Numbered from the stretch's first letter, positions 35,443 to 48,424 are shown. The stretch is DNA of 64,000 bases from Prillingera fragicola (GCA_002335605.1 BEDY01000005.1:620001-684000); one strand, 5' to 3'. Numbers and translations are program-made. Notes: generated from the sequence alone by a model not told the origin.

Positions 35443-37467
35443 CTACTTTGCCAAGCTCATGTGAATAGACGATGCTGTGCTCAAGTCACGCTCTGCGTCC
35501 TCATGTTCGGCAACGGCCCTTTGATTTGCCACCTCTGCTGCCAACATGGCGGCATTCTGTCGCTCACGCCTCCTGGCGCGGGAGGCCGCCAAATTCTCCT
35601 TGCGCTTGGCCACCAGTTCAGTCGCTCGAGCAAGGAGGGCTGAAAGCTTCTCCTTGTCCTCATACAGTGTTTGCAGGTATTCGCTGGCAATGAAGATGCC
35701 TGTTGAGTGAAGGATGCGACGCCGGCGAGGGTCCTCAGCGAACCCGGGGAGTGGAAGCGAGACGCGACCATCCTGGGCGACGCTAGACAAGGGGGCATGT
35801 TTTGTCTCTGCCGCGATAATCATATCGATTTGATGTTCAACAGAGGTGAGAGCGGACTCAAGTGCTTGGGCCTTGCTGGCAGCAAACCTGTGATAATTGC
35901 CGTTGTCGTGGGCAAGACCAACGCGGAACCACTCTGGCAACAAGCGACTCGGCTTCCTAACCCGGGAACGCATGTCGGGAGGGCATTCGTGGTATTGGGC
36001 AAACCAGGATGCCAATTCGCACTGAGTACCATAAAGAGCTGTTCCCAGGACGTTGTAGAGAAGCCGAGGCTTTTCGGCGGCTCGGCACGCGTTCAACAGA
36101 ACAAGCGTTGTCCGAGCGTCGGGCATATTCTGGACTGGAGGTGATGCAACGGTGTTGTCAACCGAGGAGAGAGACGGCGCAGGAAGGAACGCATCGAGGA
36201 ATCGACGCCCCTGGAACACCTCGGCGCCTTGTTCTGGTGTTTGTGCTTCAGTCGCAGGAGTTGACGTGAAGACTGACCAGTCAGCTCAATGAATTTGCTG
36301 AGAATACATACACTTCGTCGTCCCCTTCTCATATCCCATCCAATTCCTCTGAGTACTTTGGTCCTCGGCGGTGACCTCACTGAGAACTGGGCCAAGGTCG
36401 TCCCCATCCTCGTCCTGATAGAGGCGTTCGCTCTCCGTGCCGACCCGGCGCTGGGTCAAGAGTTCACTGACAGCAAGAAGACGATAAGGAGTGGCACCTT
36501 TGGCAGCCATGTAACTCAGAACAGCATGGATACCCTTGCCGGACAGGCGAGGATACAGACTGGTCTCGTCCTTGTCGCGCTGCTCCAGCGATGCAGCGAG
36601 GTTGTCGAGATCTACACCATACCCCTTGTGCAAGATAAACTGGAAAAAGTTGTCGAAGCGCTTGCTGAGATCCTCCTGACCCAGAGGTGCAACCAGTGCA
36701 GAAACCTCGCTTGTGGCAGACAGAAGCAAACGCAGGGTAAAGGCAGAGAGTGCTGGCTTCTGCTCCTGAATGCCAGAGAAGATCTCCCAGAAGGCAGTAT
36801 GGGCGAGGTCGATATCACCTACTGCAGGTCGCTTGGCCCCTGCCCGCAGATTACGGGCCAACATGACGATAGCCCCCAGTCGGAACTCGCTCACGCGTTG
36901 ACTAGTTTTGAATTTCATGGGGAGCTCACGAACAATGGACTCCATGGCAGACACATAGCCGGTTTTGCTGAGACACGCAAAGACGAACAGCCAGTCAGAG
37001 AGGTCGGCCGCCTCGCGGGAGACAATATCACTCATGACGGCTCGTAGCCGAAACTCCCATTGCTTCCCAACTTTGTGATTGACAGCAGGTAGTTGTCGCT
37101 TTGGTCCAGCCCGAACACTTGTCCATGCATCGTCGTAGCGAGGGACCAGGGTTCGCAAAACGATCTTGAGCTGCTGCGTCGACAGTGTTGAACGTTGGGC
37201 ACGCGAGAGATTCTTATAAATTGCCCACGCTTCATGGCGATCCCGGAGCGTAATGGGGGATGACGAAGAGGTAATGGCGAGCAAGCGACTGATGTCCTTG
37301 GACGAGGGGACAGACCCAGCGACGGCATCAGTCGCGACAAGGGGCGCGACAGGTTGCTTTTGTGATGGCTTTTCTGCGGCTTTGGAAGACACCTCTGGCG
37401 CGGTTGTTGCCAGACGCCGCAGAAAAACGGCTGGCAAGGGTCCCGCGGCCAGACGACGTGTAAGCAT
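35443..37467 (-). CDS. Predicted mitochondrial protein, unrecognised family
   Basis: I do not recognise the family. The start at 37467 gives MLTRRLAAGPLPAVFLRRLA, an Arg-rich amphipathic mitochondrial presequence, which argues against the in-frame ATG 210 bp upstream. Exon 1 runs to about 36312 and exon 2 from about 36265 to 35443. The splice is GTATGT..CAG and joins GTTK to FFTSTPATEAQ in phase. The protein is about 660 residues and mainly helical, with repeated hydrophobic/charged patterns that could be PPR-like helical repeats. The C-terminal 60 residues are a charged helix rich in Ala, Arg and Glu. A role in mitochondrial gene expression is plausible but not shown. It shares a 250-bp divergent promoter with PRP4. 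Confidence 0.75.
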
Positions 37468-37717
37468 GGCGAGCTTGGTGTAAATGGTAACTACTTTGAT
37501 CAGTTGAGGTTTGGCTTTTGCAGCACCACCGCCGCCTGCCCCTGACTGAGACGGCCGGGGATCAAAGGGAAATAATCGGCGGAAAAATGGGGGGTGGAGG
37601 CCACGCGAGAATACTCCCGCTATCACTACCTGAAGAGCTTGTAGTATCTGTATGTTGCCCGAAGTACATTTGTTGACCATCTAGAGTTGCCACTTACCTT
37701 GCCTGCTGTTGGACAAC

Positions 37718-39497
37718 ATGGACATTGACGATCTCGGTGCGTTGATTTCACGCATTTATTGAGCTGCGCTGACTCTTGCAAGAGGTCGATAACAATTATG
37801 AGCTGGGAGGTTCGGACGATGAGCGAGAGCGAGATCAGAATGCTCTGCTCCACGAACAGTTGGAGCGCACGAAGCGCATGCGTACCATGGCTGTGCCAAC
37901 CGATGACCGCAAAGTGAAGGAGCGACTGCGGGCGTATGGGGAGCCAATCACCCTGTTTGGAGAAGGGGTGAGCAAACTCGCTACTGGATTGCACCTGACA
38001 TTTTACAGCCTGGGGACAGACGAGACCGTTTGAAGCTTGTTCAAGAGCGCTACCAAGAGGACCGGGGGCGTCCTGCAGTGGACTTTGATAGCGACAGCGA
38101 GAGCTCTGACGAGGAGGAGGGCGAATTTTACACAGAAGGCACCGACAATCTTCTACAGGCGCGAAGGGAAATTGCTCGATACTCCTTGTCACGGGCACGT
38201 AGGAGGATAGCACGGCAACGCGTGGAGGTCAATCTTCCTCTGGGCAAAATTATGAATGTGCGGAAAGAGGTCTTTGGCGAGCTTCAGGTGAGTTGACTTG
38301 CTTGTCAAAGGCTGACTATAGACATTCAACAATCTCGGTTCGCAATTTGGCGACGACCGCCCGTTGTCCACGATCCGCTTCTCTCCCAACTCGAAAATGA
38401 TTTTGACCACGTCCTGGACCGGGGATACAAAGTTGTGGGATTTGCCGAATTTGAACCAGATTGGAGTGCGGCGCGGACATGCCGATAAGGTTGGAGGCGC
38501 AGCGTGGCATCCCGAGGCGACTGTGGGTTTGTCTGAAGAGGCGGTAAACTTTGCCACTGGCGGCGGTGAGGGCGACGTCAAGCTGTGGTCTTTGAACTCG
38601 TATGTATTTTGGCGTCCAACGTCTGCCATGAAGCTGACAGGAACAGAGAAAAGCCGCTGGGGACGCTCTCGGGTCACACCAACCGCGTTGGTCGCGTGGC
38701 ATTTCATCCATCTGGCTCCTTCTTAGGCTCAGCAAGCTTTGACGGCACATGGCGACTGTGGGATATAGAGCGCCAGGCCGAATTACTCGTCCAGGAGGGT
38801 CACAGCAAGGAAGTGATTGCGCTGGCCTTCCAAGACGACGGAGCGCTGGCCGGCAGTGGCGGGTTTGATGCTATTGGTCGTGTTTGGGACTTGCGAACTG
38901 GACGTACGGCAATGGTTCTGGATGGACACGCCAAGGAGATTTTATCCATGGACTTTGCACCCAATGGGTGAGTTTTCTGCAATGCGAGCTGGCTGACGCT
39001 CCAGATATCAAGTCGCAACTGGCAGTGGTGACAATACGGTTCGTATCTGGGACCTGCGCGCCCTGAGGACACAACACACGATCCCCGCACACTCGTCGAG
39101 CGTGTCTGATCTTCGCTTCTTTCGCGCGGCCGGTGAGAACCCCTTCATGCCCCTCAACACGCCGCTCGACAACACCCCCATGCCCGCAGTGGCTGCGAAC
39201 GGCAACCATGATGCTGCGAACGGCAAGAAGGATGAAGGCATGGATGAGGACAAATCGCATGACACGCCTGCTGCCGACGCAGCTGTCGAACTTCCACGCA
39301 GCGGTCTTTTCCTCGTTACGGCAGGCTTTGACTGCAATGTGCGGGTCTGGAGTGCCGACGAGTGGGCGCGAGTGCGCAACCTTGCCACCGATGCTGGCAA
39401 GGTCATGAGCGCAGATGTGAGTCGCGATGGCAAGTTTATTGCGAGCGCAAGTTATAGCCGGTCCTTCCACCTGTTTGGGGGTGATCATTCATTGTGA
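37718..39497 (+). CDS. PRP4: U4/U6 snRNP splicing factor Prp4
   Basis: WD40 protein of the U4/U6 snRNP, acting in the nucleus during tri-snRNP assembly. Starts MDIDDLE at 37718; the first 19-nt exon is spliced to AGGTCGATAAC. The N-terminal PRP4/SFM motif is [19 protein letters not shown] with [12 protein letters not shown] charged segment follows, then seven WD repeats from [16 protein letters not shown] to [10 protein letters not shown]. Typical blades read [15 protein letters not shown].. LWDIE and [15 protein letters not shown].. IWDLR. Blade 6 carries a roughly 50-residue insertion rich in Asn, Ala and Asp (coded 39140-39290), not usual in the core fold. Ends at the TGA at 39495. Tail-to-tail with the next transporter gene (about 100 bp apart). 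Confidence 0.93.
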
Positions 39498-39601
39498 AGG
39501 GCTGGGCATGGCCAGCGATGGCGAGGGAATGCAGCATGCATCAGACTATGAGGATGAACCGAGTACGTCGCATCTACTATACAGTGGGCCACGTGGAACC
39601 G

Positions 39602-41572
39602 TTACATGCGCTTCCAGGCAGTGGCAATGAATAGCACCCACACGCTGCCGATAAACGATAGCGAGCAGATGAACGCCACCCGGCTGCGTTTGCGTTCAGC
39701 GGCAGTCCGCGCGAGGCCGCTCTGGGGACCTTCCGCGGCAAAGTCTGGTTTGGGGCGGCTGGGCAGCTCGTCCTCGTCATCGTCGTTGTCGTCTTCGCTG
39801 TCGCTGAGGTCCAGAGCTGGCGCCAAAGGGAGACGCTCGTACTCTTCCGCAGGGACAACGTCAGGGCATCGGGATATCTGGTGACGCCTGACAGCCTCGA
39901 ATCGCCACAGGACAGAGGCCCAAAACAGCTGAACAACATTGATGACCGCATAAATGATGAGCAACCCATGGGCAGCATTTTCCTGCCCACCAGCGTGGTC
40001 TTTGGCCCAGTCCAACCAGAGGCCCGCCAGCGTCTGGCTGGAGGTCGACGCTGCAACTTCCATGGCCTTATGGATTCCGAGGCCGAGTGGCACCAGTGGT
40101 ACTGGCAGAATGCGAGGGATCAGCACCACGAGCAGCAGTGTCGATGCTCCATGCCCAAGAGCCCAAGCAATGAGGCCTGGCCAGGGGGTGCGAGTCAAGG
40201 CCACTGGGAGCGACAAGAAGACGTAACAAAATAGCGTAAGGACGGAGGTGATGTGGAAGAGCTGGAATGTCGTACGAGGAGTGTCCGGGCCGCAGCGGTC
40301 TGTGACATAGCCGACCTACACGTGTTAGCTCAGTCTTCTGTCCAAACTTACAATGGGATAAAGTACAATGGCGCCAGCGAGTAGCACGGATGACTTGAAC
40401 GACGCCGAACCTTCCGTCAAGTCGAAGCGGATCTGCACAAGATTGGCCGAGAGATGCAGGAAAGGTTGCCAAATTGCACCGCAGAAGATGTTACTACACG
40501 TCAGCGAAGATTCAAACCGCTGCTACTCACAGAATGATGTACACCCAGAACACATCTCCTAAGCGAGAGACGCCGTCCCATTTGACCACACGTGCCGTCT
40601 TGCCTTCGCGTGACCTCTCCTCGCCCCAGCGGAAAAAGAGCCGCGCGAGGTTGGCCAGAAAGCTACCTGAACAGAGAAGCAGAGCGACAAAGAACGGAGC
40701 TCCGTCCCCGCCTGCTTCGGCCAGAGGAAGCGAGAGTAGGGCGGAGAGGAATGAAGCCGACTTGCCGGACACTAGGCCAAGGGCTAGTGACAGGCCGAGG
40801 TGACCGCCGGGTGACAAGCGGGCTAGAAGTGTTTCCTGAATGACCATGAGAGGGGTCATTCCAAGGCCAAAGACGAACAAACCACACGCCATGGTCACAA
40901 GGCTGCCGTGTGTGACGCCAGCGTAGAGGATGATTTCTCCAATGAGGACTGCGGCGGTGGCAACAACCGAGCTCGAGGCTGTGCCGAAGCGGGCCACAAG
41001 GATGCCGCCGACCAACGGCGTCCAGGTCGAGTTGAGACTGGGCAAGGTCAGTCGTGCGCTATTCCGGCAAGGGACATACTTGAGAGCCGACACGAGCAAG
41101 GAAAACTGAGAGTTGCTCGACCCGAGCTCGCGATGCAAGCGAGACTTGAGAGGGCCAAGAAGATACATTGTGCTGCATGTCAGTGAGTCGTCCATTCGCA
41201 GCAAAGTGGAACTCACAAATGGGACCCAATTGAGAGCGTGCACACTGCCAACAGGGCCAGTACTCGCGACCTGGTGAAGCCGCCCGCATCGTCCTCCCCT
41301 TCGCGAAGTGCTGCAATGGAGCGTGAACGAAGGAGGGTAGCGCTGGACAGGCGGCGACTCATAGTTCCATGCGTCACCGAGAGCTGTTCTGGGCTCAGCG
41401 GAGCTGGAGGAGGGTCAAAGATGTGGGCGGCGCCAGCCTTGTGCGTGTGGCGACGAGGTGTTGGTTTGGGAGCAGGCGAGCCAGTCCGAATTGGTGTTGA
41501 GCACTCGTTTGCGAGCAGGTTGGACGACTCGCCCAGGCTGCCAGTGGACGTCCAAGAGCTTGGGCCTACCAT
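39602..41572 (-). CDS. Major facilitator transporter, MFSD1-like
   Basis: Twelve-helix-type major facilitator. The order of segments resembles the MFSD1-like group (lysosome/vacuole in animals and fungi); the substrate is unknown. Chosen start MVGPSSWTSTGS at 41572; an in-frame ATG at 41806 precedes sequence of non-coding texture. N-terminal Ser/Pro-rich tail, then TRSRVLALLAVCTLSIGSH, YMYFLLGPLKSRLHREL, VGGILVARFG and VLIGEIILYAGVTHG. A middle intracellular loop follows, then SSVLLAGAIVLYPIVGYVTDRCG, ALGHGASTLLLVVLIPRILP and LLIIYAVINVVQLFWASVLW. An acidic loop (SDSEDDNDDDEDE) precedes the last helix RVAFICSLSFIGSVWVLFIATAW, a final helix separated from the rest by about 90 residues. Four or so introns. 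Confidence 0.82.
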
Positions 41573-44336
41573 GCTGGACACATATGACAAAGACGAAGAG
41601 AGCGGCGAAAGAGCCTTAGTTAGGTATTGAGGTTGATCCCAAGGTGCGTGGTGACGACTCCACTGATCACTACTCTGAAAGCCGGTTGGGTGCGTGACCC
41701 TGAAAGAATGTTGGGCCCCACTCCAAAATACCAAATGATCTACAGAAGCGGCGGAGGTCCCAACCATATGCAACCATATGCCATCTCCTGCCAATGGGCC
41801 AAACAAGGACTGCAGCTGGCCAGCGATCCAGCGATCAGCAAGTGTTCAACGTGCCGCCCTCTAGCCTGTCAATGATGAACTGTCGCAAAAGGCGAGACAA
41901 TTCTACGCCTCACTAGCTACCCTGCTGAGCAACAAATGTGATCCTGTTCTCCTGTGACTTGTTTCAGCCAGGGCCAATGGATGCACCAAGGATGCTGCCG
42001 TATAGCGGTCGTCAAAGATTCAAGTGTTGTGCGCGTCGTGTTCATGGCCAAGTAGCCGTCGAGTGACAATGCTATCAGCTCCTGCGTGGAAAACCATCCG
42101 GTTTGCACTTTGCACGTCTGGACGACGTGGTTGCTTTTACCGATTGGCCTGCTTGCTTTTACCGACGTCAGTATTAGTGTGCCTTGGTAGCTGATGACCC
42201 ATGATCAAACTGTTACGCTGTACCAACACTTGGACAAACATCACGCAGAATTAATTCAGAACTCGCACTTTGTCACGCTCAAGCACAAAAATCGCTTGGC
42301 TTGTTGTGCAGACAAACATTCCATTATGGAGTTTATCTGAGCGCTTGTTGACCGCCATTTCTCCAGCTCAGCCAGCATAGGAGTGCAGGGGACGACTGTG
42401 CCGCGTCTCATCCTCTGCCATTCACAGAAATCTGTCCGTTAAGTTCGTTTGCATTGCATCATTCAACAACGCTCTTTGACAGGAGCTAACATGGGTGTGG
42501 GACGAGACACTAAACTCTTGCAGAGCTGCAGATCAGAGAACGCTGGCGACAAGTGCCCCATCTCGAGGATCTTATCGTTAGTGATCTGGATGACGAGACA
42601 GCCTACAAGCCTACAGTCGCCCCCTGGCGCACCGGAGTTCGGCGTCCGATGGGGTAGATTACGGATCTCATTTGCACTTTATAATGACTCTTACGCAAGC
42701 TGCTTGCTGTTAATAGCTTCTCCTCGGTCTCTCGAGTGGCATTGATGTGCATGGTCAAAGTGCCCGAGCTCACTCGGCTGGCCACTGACACTACCAGCAG
42801 AACCAGCGGCCAGCGGCCTGCGGTCAAGTTACCGGCACCCTCGGGCTAGCCTCGGGATTGCCGTCTTTAGAACGGGGTTCCACCGGACGATGGCACCGGC
42901 GGAGCAGGAGTGATCTTCCTGCTCAGTGCCCTGAGCCGCAGACGGACGGTAACTGTGACGGCAGGTGCAGAGTATCATGGCGCGCTAAGCGAGGTAGGCA
43001 GCCAGGGAATGCGGCCAAGTGGCGGTCGCCAAGCTCTTTGATGTTGGTCATCGTTCGTACGCGGAACGCCATTGACGCTCTCTGTGCACGACAATGCTTC
43101 ATGTTTCGGAGCAGCAATGCACAAGCGTGATTGGGGCCGTGTCATGTACAATGTCATCTTGTTACCAGCCGCAACACCCATTCTGTCCCGGTTCTCAAGG
43201 GGCTGATCAGTTTCTTCACCACCTGCTCCCTCGTCACGTCGATCAGTTTTCGCCCCGCGCACCATTGCTATCTTGTCGCCCGTGTCCGTGTTGGCGCCCT
43301 TGGATCCTTGGATTTACAGTTCCCCCTGAATCGCACACCCGTCTCTTGCAGCACCTAGACACCTCCAAGTTGCAGACAGCAAGTTGGGCGATCTACTCTT
43401 TGCACACCATCGCCCCCATATTATCGCCACCCAGTTGGCTAGTTGGTCGTACGAGCCACCGCCCGCACACCCCGTTGCTCACCAGCAAGTCTCTGTCGTA
43501 CGACCCCAAGCTTCGCCTCCGCGGACGAGCCAGCTTCCCCACGTTACCCGCGAATCCTTCCACGGTCAGCATCTCAGATCTCTAGCACTGCTTGCGGCCT
43601 GCGGTGCAGCTTGTTTCGTTTTCTTGCTCGCCTGCCTTCGACTCTGGGGCTGTGGAATCTCAAGTCTGGAATCCTGTTGCTGGTGAGTCGCAACTTTCAG
43701 TCCCTCTCCAAGCATCAAGCTTCCCTGCGCCATACACCTGACGGGCGACCTGTTCCCCTTGCCCGCTGTCCGTGTCCCTGGATTGTGACGAGGTGTACGG
43801 GACCATTTGCGACTGTTCCGCAACACGTAAACGCTGGGCGCTGGGAGCGGGCGTGACTTGACCACCTCGGTCGCCGTGCTCCTCCGTGTTTTCTTCGGCG
43901 ATCATTCATTGTCGTCCCAGCCGCCTTGCCACCGAATTCTCGCTCCTCTCCATTCTCCTTCACACAGTGCTAATACTGCAGTCGGTCCTTTCAGTCGACT
44001 ATTCCTATCCGTTATCACCCACACCCAATAACCCTGGCTCCATTTCAACCCCTACTCCAGACGGGGGCCCTAACCTCTACACCCCGCTGTGCCTTTGACG
44101 CGTCTAGTTGTTGTGCCGACGCCGCAGTCTGCGTTGCCCCTTCACAGTGCATATATCTTTAGCAAGGTCGCCACGCCACTCCACGCCCAAGTGCAGCTGC
44201 AGCTTGCACAGACTCTTCCCACCCTAATCCGACCACCTCCACCCACAGTGCTCCACAAGCTTCGGGCCTCGGGCGAGCGCCGTTGTTCGCTCAGACCTCT
44301 TCCTCTGGCCACCTCACCGTATCACAGTTGGGCACG
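41573..44336. other. 2.8-kb gene-free divergent region with long CT-rich leader
   Basis: The largest gap in the window. From about 43130 to 44336 it is CT-rich and low in purines, like a very long 5' leader of the downstream gene, with several short upstream ATGs. The left part holds a tandem 10-mer CAACCATATG (41761-41770 and 41771-41780) and a 13-bp direct repeat TTGCTTTTACCGA (42131-42143 and 42153-42165). No open frame has credible protein composition, and I see no tRNA. Confidence 0.6.
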
Positions 44337-46956
44337 ATGCCTAATTTCTTCTCCAACATCCCAATGCTGTCCAGCCTGCCTAATCCGTTGAATCTATTCA
44401 ACGGGGACGACAGCCAGCAGCAACAACAGCAACAACAGCACTCGCAGCAACGGTCGACAGAGTCGTCCATCATGGCGTCGCCTAGCCAAGTCTTTACGAG
44501 CCCAATCACCAAGTTGCATTCAATACTGGCGCGTTCCGACAATGCAGCACCTCTGGGAGAGACAAGCGCGTCGTCCGCCCCAGTGGCCGCCGAGGCCGAC
44601 GCGACTCCCAGTCCACGGCCAAGCCCGCCACGCAAGTCCTCGACTGTCGTCATAGCGGACGGAGAGGGCGAGTTGGAGGGACTTCGGACAGAGCGATTTG
44701 GGCGCCGTCGAGGCCTTAGTGTCACCAGTCGGGCGTCGGGTGCTCCGGTCGGCACCGAGGGCAAGCGGCGCAAGCGCATAGAGGCAAGTTTATTCTGGTT
44801 GGCTGCGCGGCTCGCACTGACTCTTTAGACCTATGTTCTGGTCAAGCCTCCGCCTACATCGGCAAAGAACCCTCTCAACCTACAGGTACAGTTGGTCGTG
44901 CCCGCTCGCCCCCAAGCTACTCGGACCCGGGGATCTTCTATCGCGACGACCTCGACGACCGCCACAACATCTACGGCAGCAACCTCAACCACTGCGACGA
45001 CCACACATTCGTCTGGTTCTACCGAGCAGTCGTCTCCGCCATCGAGTCCAAAGGGCAAGCTGGTGGACCTGACCAATGATGCCGAAGACAAGAGTCCGCG
45101 CACATCCGACGAAGCCGATGATCTACCTACCAACTGCGACGATGTCGTCATTGCTCCTCCCGCAGGAGCATCAGGACTGAAGCGGACAGGCTCAATCAGT
45201 TCTACTCACAGTTCAACGTCGACAGGAGCGAGCTCCTCTGCTGCCAGCGCCGGAGGATCTGGCAAGCGTATTGTACCACTGTACAATTTGGCAGTGCACA
45301 ATGTTGTTCAGCCAACAATCGTTACGGACGCTGGAACCGACAGCAAGGTTGCCAAGGTACGACCTGTTGCACTGTTGCGGTATGCTAACTGGCCAGTTTT
45401 CTAAACGGGCACTGGACATTACCGGCGTCGGTATTCTCGAGCCCGCAGAGATCTGGCTTCCTATCGCGGGTCATATCGCTGGCTCTCCCCGACCATCATT
45501 CGATGCCGCATCCGGGTCGCGCCTTGGTCGACCGGCCTCAATGATTTCCAACATGTCCAACTTGACACCAGCTGTCACTCGCGAGGACGGCAGGCGGCCC
45601 AGTATGGACACAAAGGCCCTCAAATTTGATGGCCTGTTATCACCAAGGCAGCATGAGGACGGCGATGGTGCGAAAAAGTTCTTCGGAAAGATCTTCAAGA
45701 AACGATCATCTGCCGAGCCGCTGTCTGAGCGACGCGCAAGTCTCATTCTTCCTTCCAAGTCGACTAACAATTTCCTTACGGTCGATGCTGTTCCTCCAAG
45801 TGCACCGTCATCCCCACAAGTTCCAGCTGTCCACTTTCCCAGTGAAGCAGCGCAGATTGGCCACCCAACCTTTGGTCTTTCGCCCGCGGTCCTGGCACGC
45901 CGCACGTCGGACACGCTCCTCGATGCCAATGGCGCGATCATCGGCCTGCTCGCCGAGGTCCCAACTGCTCAGGGTCAGGACGTCGTCTCGCTATTGAGAT
46001 CAACTCGGCCAGTTGGATACTCGTGGACTGTACGCAAATGGGCCAAGAAGAACACCGAGGGCTGGGCTGCGCACATTGTCGCCGCGGCCGCGGCTGGTCT
46101 GGACATGGTTGCAGGGGCTTTGCCAGGCGACGGAACCGACGAGGTTGTCTTCGACTGGGTCAAACTGCGTGTAGCCCCGACGAACCAAGCGTCCGCCGCG
46201 GCGCTTCGCCGTCACCCTGCTGCCGAAGCGCTTGAGGGAAAGCTACGCAAGCCCAAAATGAGGAGAATCCCGGCTGGCGATGGGGCGAGCCCGATGAGCA
46301 GCCCAGCCGGCTCCCGGACGCACCTCCCCCTCAAGAACGGGGCTACGACCAGCAAGCGGCAGCGAGTTATGAGTATGGGTCCCAACGCCGAGGCTGCACC
46401 AGCTTCAGGACTGGAACCTGCAGGCAGCGCCTTGGACCCCCGTCCTGGACCTGTGCGCCGTACCTCTGTCTCCGTGTCTAACAACCTGTCAGACAACGAG
46501 GGATCGTCCGGGAGTGGCGGCGATACTGCCACTGGAATAGCATTGAATGAGGCTGACGAGGGCTATGACTCGGATCCCGAAGACAGTGAGACGCCTTGGG
46601 CTTGTTCCGTGTGGGTTAAACGCACTGGACACTGTCAGCTGCTGGCCACCCTCACGCCGGCCCCTCACCACCCCAAGGTGATCGGTGTTTTGAAGATGCC
46701 TCACAGTCTACGTTCTATTTCGTTGGCCGACGTCGACAAGCTGTCCAAGCCTTCCGCGAGAAAAACGGCAGGGATGGCCGGCTCTGATCGTCCACCTCCC
46801 AACAACGATAATAATGCGATCCTGGCCGCGCGTGTTCGGGACGAGGTCGCCCTCACCGAGGAGAATCTCAAGGACGTGGTTTGCGTAACTGCCATGTGGC
46901 TGGTTGCTCGTGAAGAATTTGGGGGGCTGGGCCAGAAGTCGAAGCGCAAGACTTGA
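44337..46956 (+). CDS. Unrecognised basidiomycete protein with polyQ tract
   Basis: I do not recognise the family. Starts MPNFFSNIPMLSSLPNPLNL at 44337, with a glutamine run (SQQQQQQQQHSQQ) about residue 26. A second exon begins after GKRRKRIE at about 44785 and reads TYVLVKPPPTSAKNPLNLQV, a conserved-looking patch. Ser/Thr-rich stretches follow, then LYNLAVHNVVQPTIVTDAG and, after an intron at about 45356, FSKRALDITGVGILEPAEIW. A later ordered part has VGYSWTVRKWAKKNTEGW, MVAGALPGDGTDEVVFDWVKL and, near the end, PWACSVWVKRTGHCQLLATL and VCVTAMWLVAREEFGG. About 780 residues, mostly low complexity with ordered islands. The long CT-rich leader suggests regulated expression. Function unknown. 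Confidence 0.8.
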
Positions 46957-47249
46957 GAGTTGCGAGGTTGCGAGAGGTATTGCGGAGGAGGGGGACGTTC
47001 ATCAAGTTCGGCTGTGCTTGGAGGCACAGAGAGCTCTACATTTTATTCTGTATGTATCCTAGACGCATGGTACACCCTATACATAACTGTGGTAGCCAAT
47101 CAACGAGGCTATGCATATTCTACTACTAGTACTCGATGCTTTGCAAGTGGATGCGATTTGAACGATCGGCGAATTGCTTCCGCCCAGTTCGTGTCAACAA
47201 AGTCAGTGGTCGGTCGTCTTCCTCACCTTACACTCACAAAGTCACCAGC

Positions 47250-48320
47250 ATGGACTCGCCCTTTCTTCCCCGGCTCCCGCGAGCGGATGACACCGACGAC
47301 GGGACCCTTGTGCTTGCTGATCTGTCACTCCTGCCCGACGACGAGGATGACTCGCCCCTTGCGCATACTGTACCTCTGCCTCGGGCGAGCGCGCCGCCGC
47401 CATTGACAGCAAAGTCCCATCTTCGTGGACCATCGACGTCGGCATCAGCATCACAGTCGCAATCGCAATCGCTCGCAGGGAGCCAGCCGTCGAGGTTGTT
47501 TTCATCCCAACGTTCAGACACCGCCGCAGACGACCTCCATGGAAGCGGCAGCGGGGCGTCGGGTGAACAGCAACCCGAGAGCGGCGATGAAGGCCCGAGT
47601 GACAAGCATGAAGCGGACTTGCGGGCTACGCTTGCTCAGCTCCGACAGCTGAACAATGTTATGGACGGCTGTTTGCACGCGATCGAGGTGACCAGCGAGC
47701 GAAACAAGGTGAGCCGAGGAGGCCGGCCCGGTGTTGATGTGAATCATGAGCCGAGCAGTGCTGACATGCCAGTCGTTGTCAGAGCAGGTTGGCTATACTC
47801 GAGCCCTGCTGAGCGAATACACATCTCTACTTGGGCAAACAGCGCATACCAAGGAGCTGTTGTTGAATACCAAGTGGACCGGCCAGCATGACGTTAGTTT
47901 GCCTTTCACTTCACTTGCCGAGACACGATGATGTCCCGCGCCAGCGCCCCGCATAGCTTTGACTGACATTCACAGGACGCAGAGGCTGTTCTAGCGGCTC
48001 AGCTAGCCAAAGAGGAAGAGGAGCGGCGCGCTGCAGCGGAAGCGATACGTTTGCAGGAGGAGGCCGAGGAACGTGCCGAGGAGGACCGTCAACGAGCCCA
48101 ACGAGCCGCAGCTGCCGCCGAGTCTGCTGGTTCCCGTGGCCGCGGACGGGGAACTGGAATCAGAGGCGGTCTTCGTGGACGAGGTGCCGCGCACACGGGC
48201 ATTCCCAGCCGCACAACGCGTCCCACGGGCGCCGCTGGGGCTCGAGGGCGGCCTGGGAGTGCTAGCGCTGGCAGATATGGTTATGTCGGCAGCAGTGGCT
48301 ATGGGCCGCGCAGGGATTAA
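47250..48320 (+). CDS. DUO1: DASH complex subunit Duo1
   Basis: Subunit of the DASH/Dam1 ring that couples kinetochores to spindle microtubules. Three exons starting MDSPFLPRLPRADD at 47250. A disordered Ser/Gln-rich N-terminus is followed by the Duo1 helix LRATLAQLRQLNNVMDGCLH and AIEVTSERNK, spliced to SLSEQVGYTRALLSEYTSLL and LLLNTKWTGQHD. A second splice joins DAEAVLAAQLAKEEEERRAA, a highly charged helix, and a Gly/Arg-rich (RGRGRG) tail ending GYGPRRD at 48320. The RGG-like tail could bind microtubules or RNA; that is inference. Convergent with the homeodomain gene (104 bp apart). Confidence 0.85.
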
Positions 48321-48424
48321 GGGGGCACTGGGAGAGGCGTGATGAGACTGTATAGTAGTGTATGCACCGTTTTGGCATTCTTCTATGGTACATTACAACC
48401 TCCCGCGTCTGAATGAATTCTCTC

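Noticed and set aside
41213..41806. Longer N-terminus for the MFS transporter starting at 41806
   Set aside because: The extra 78 residues have non-coding texture, while MVGPSSWTS at 41572 begins a typical Ser/Pro-rich tail.
43094..43585. 164-codon plus-strand frame in the 41.6-44.3 kb gap
   Set aside because: Pro/Ser/Leu/His-rich because the DNA is CT-rich. It looks like leader sequence, and no conserved motif was found.
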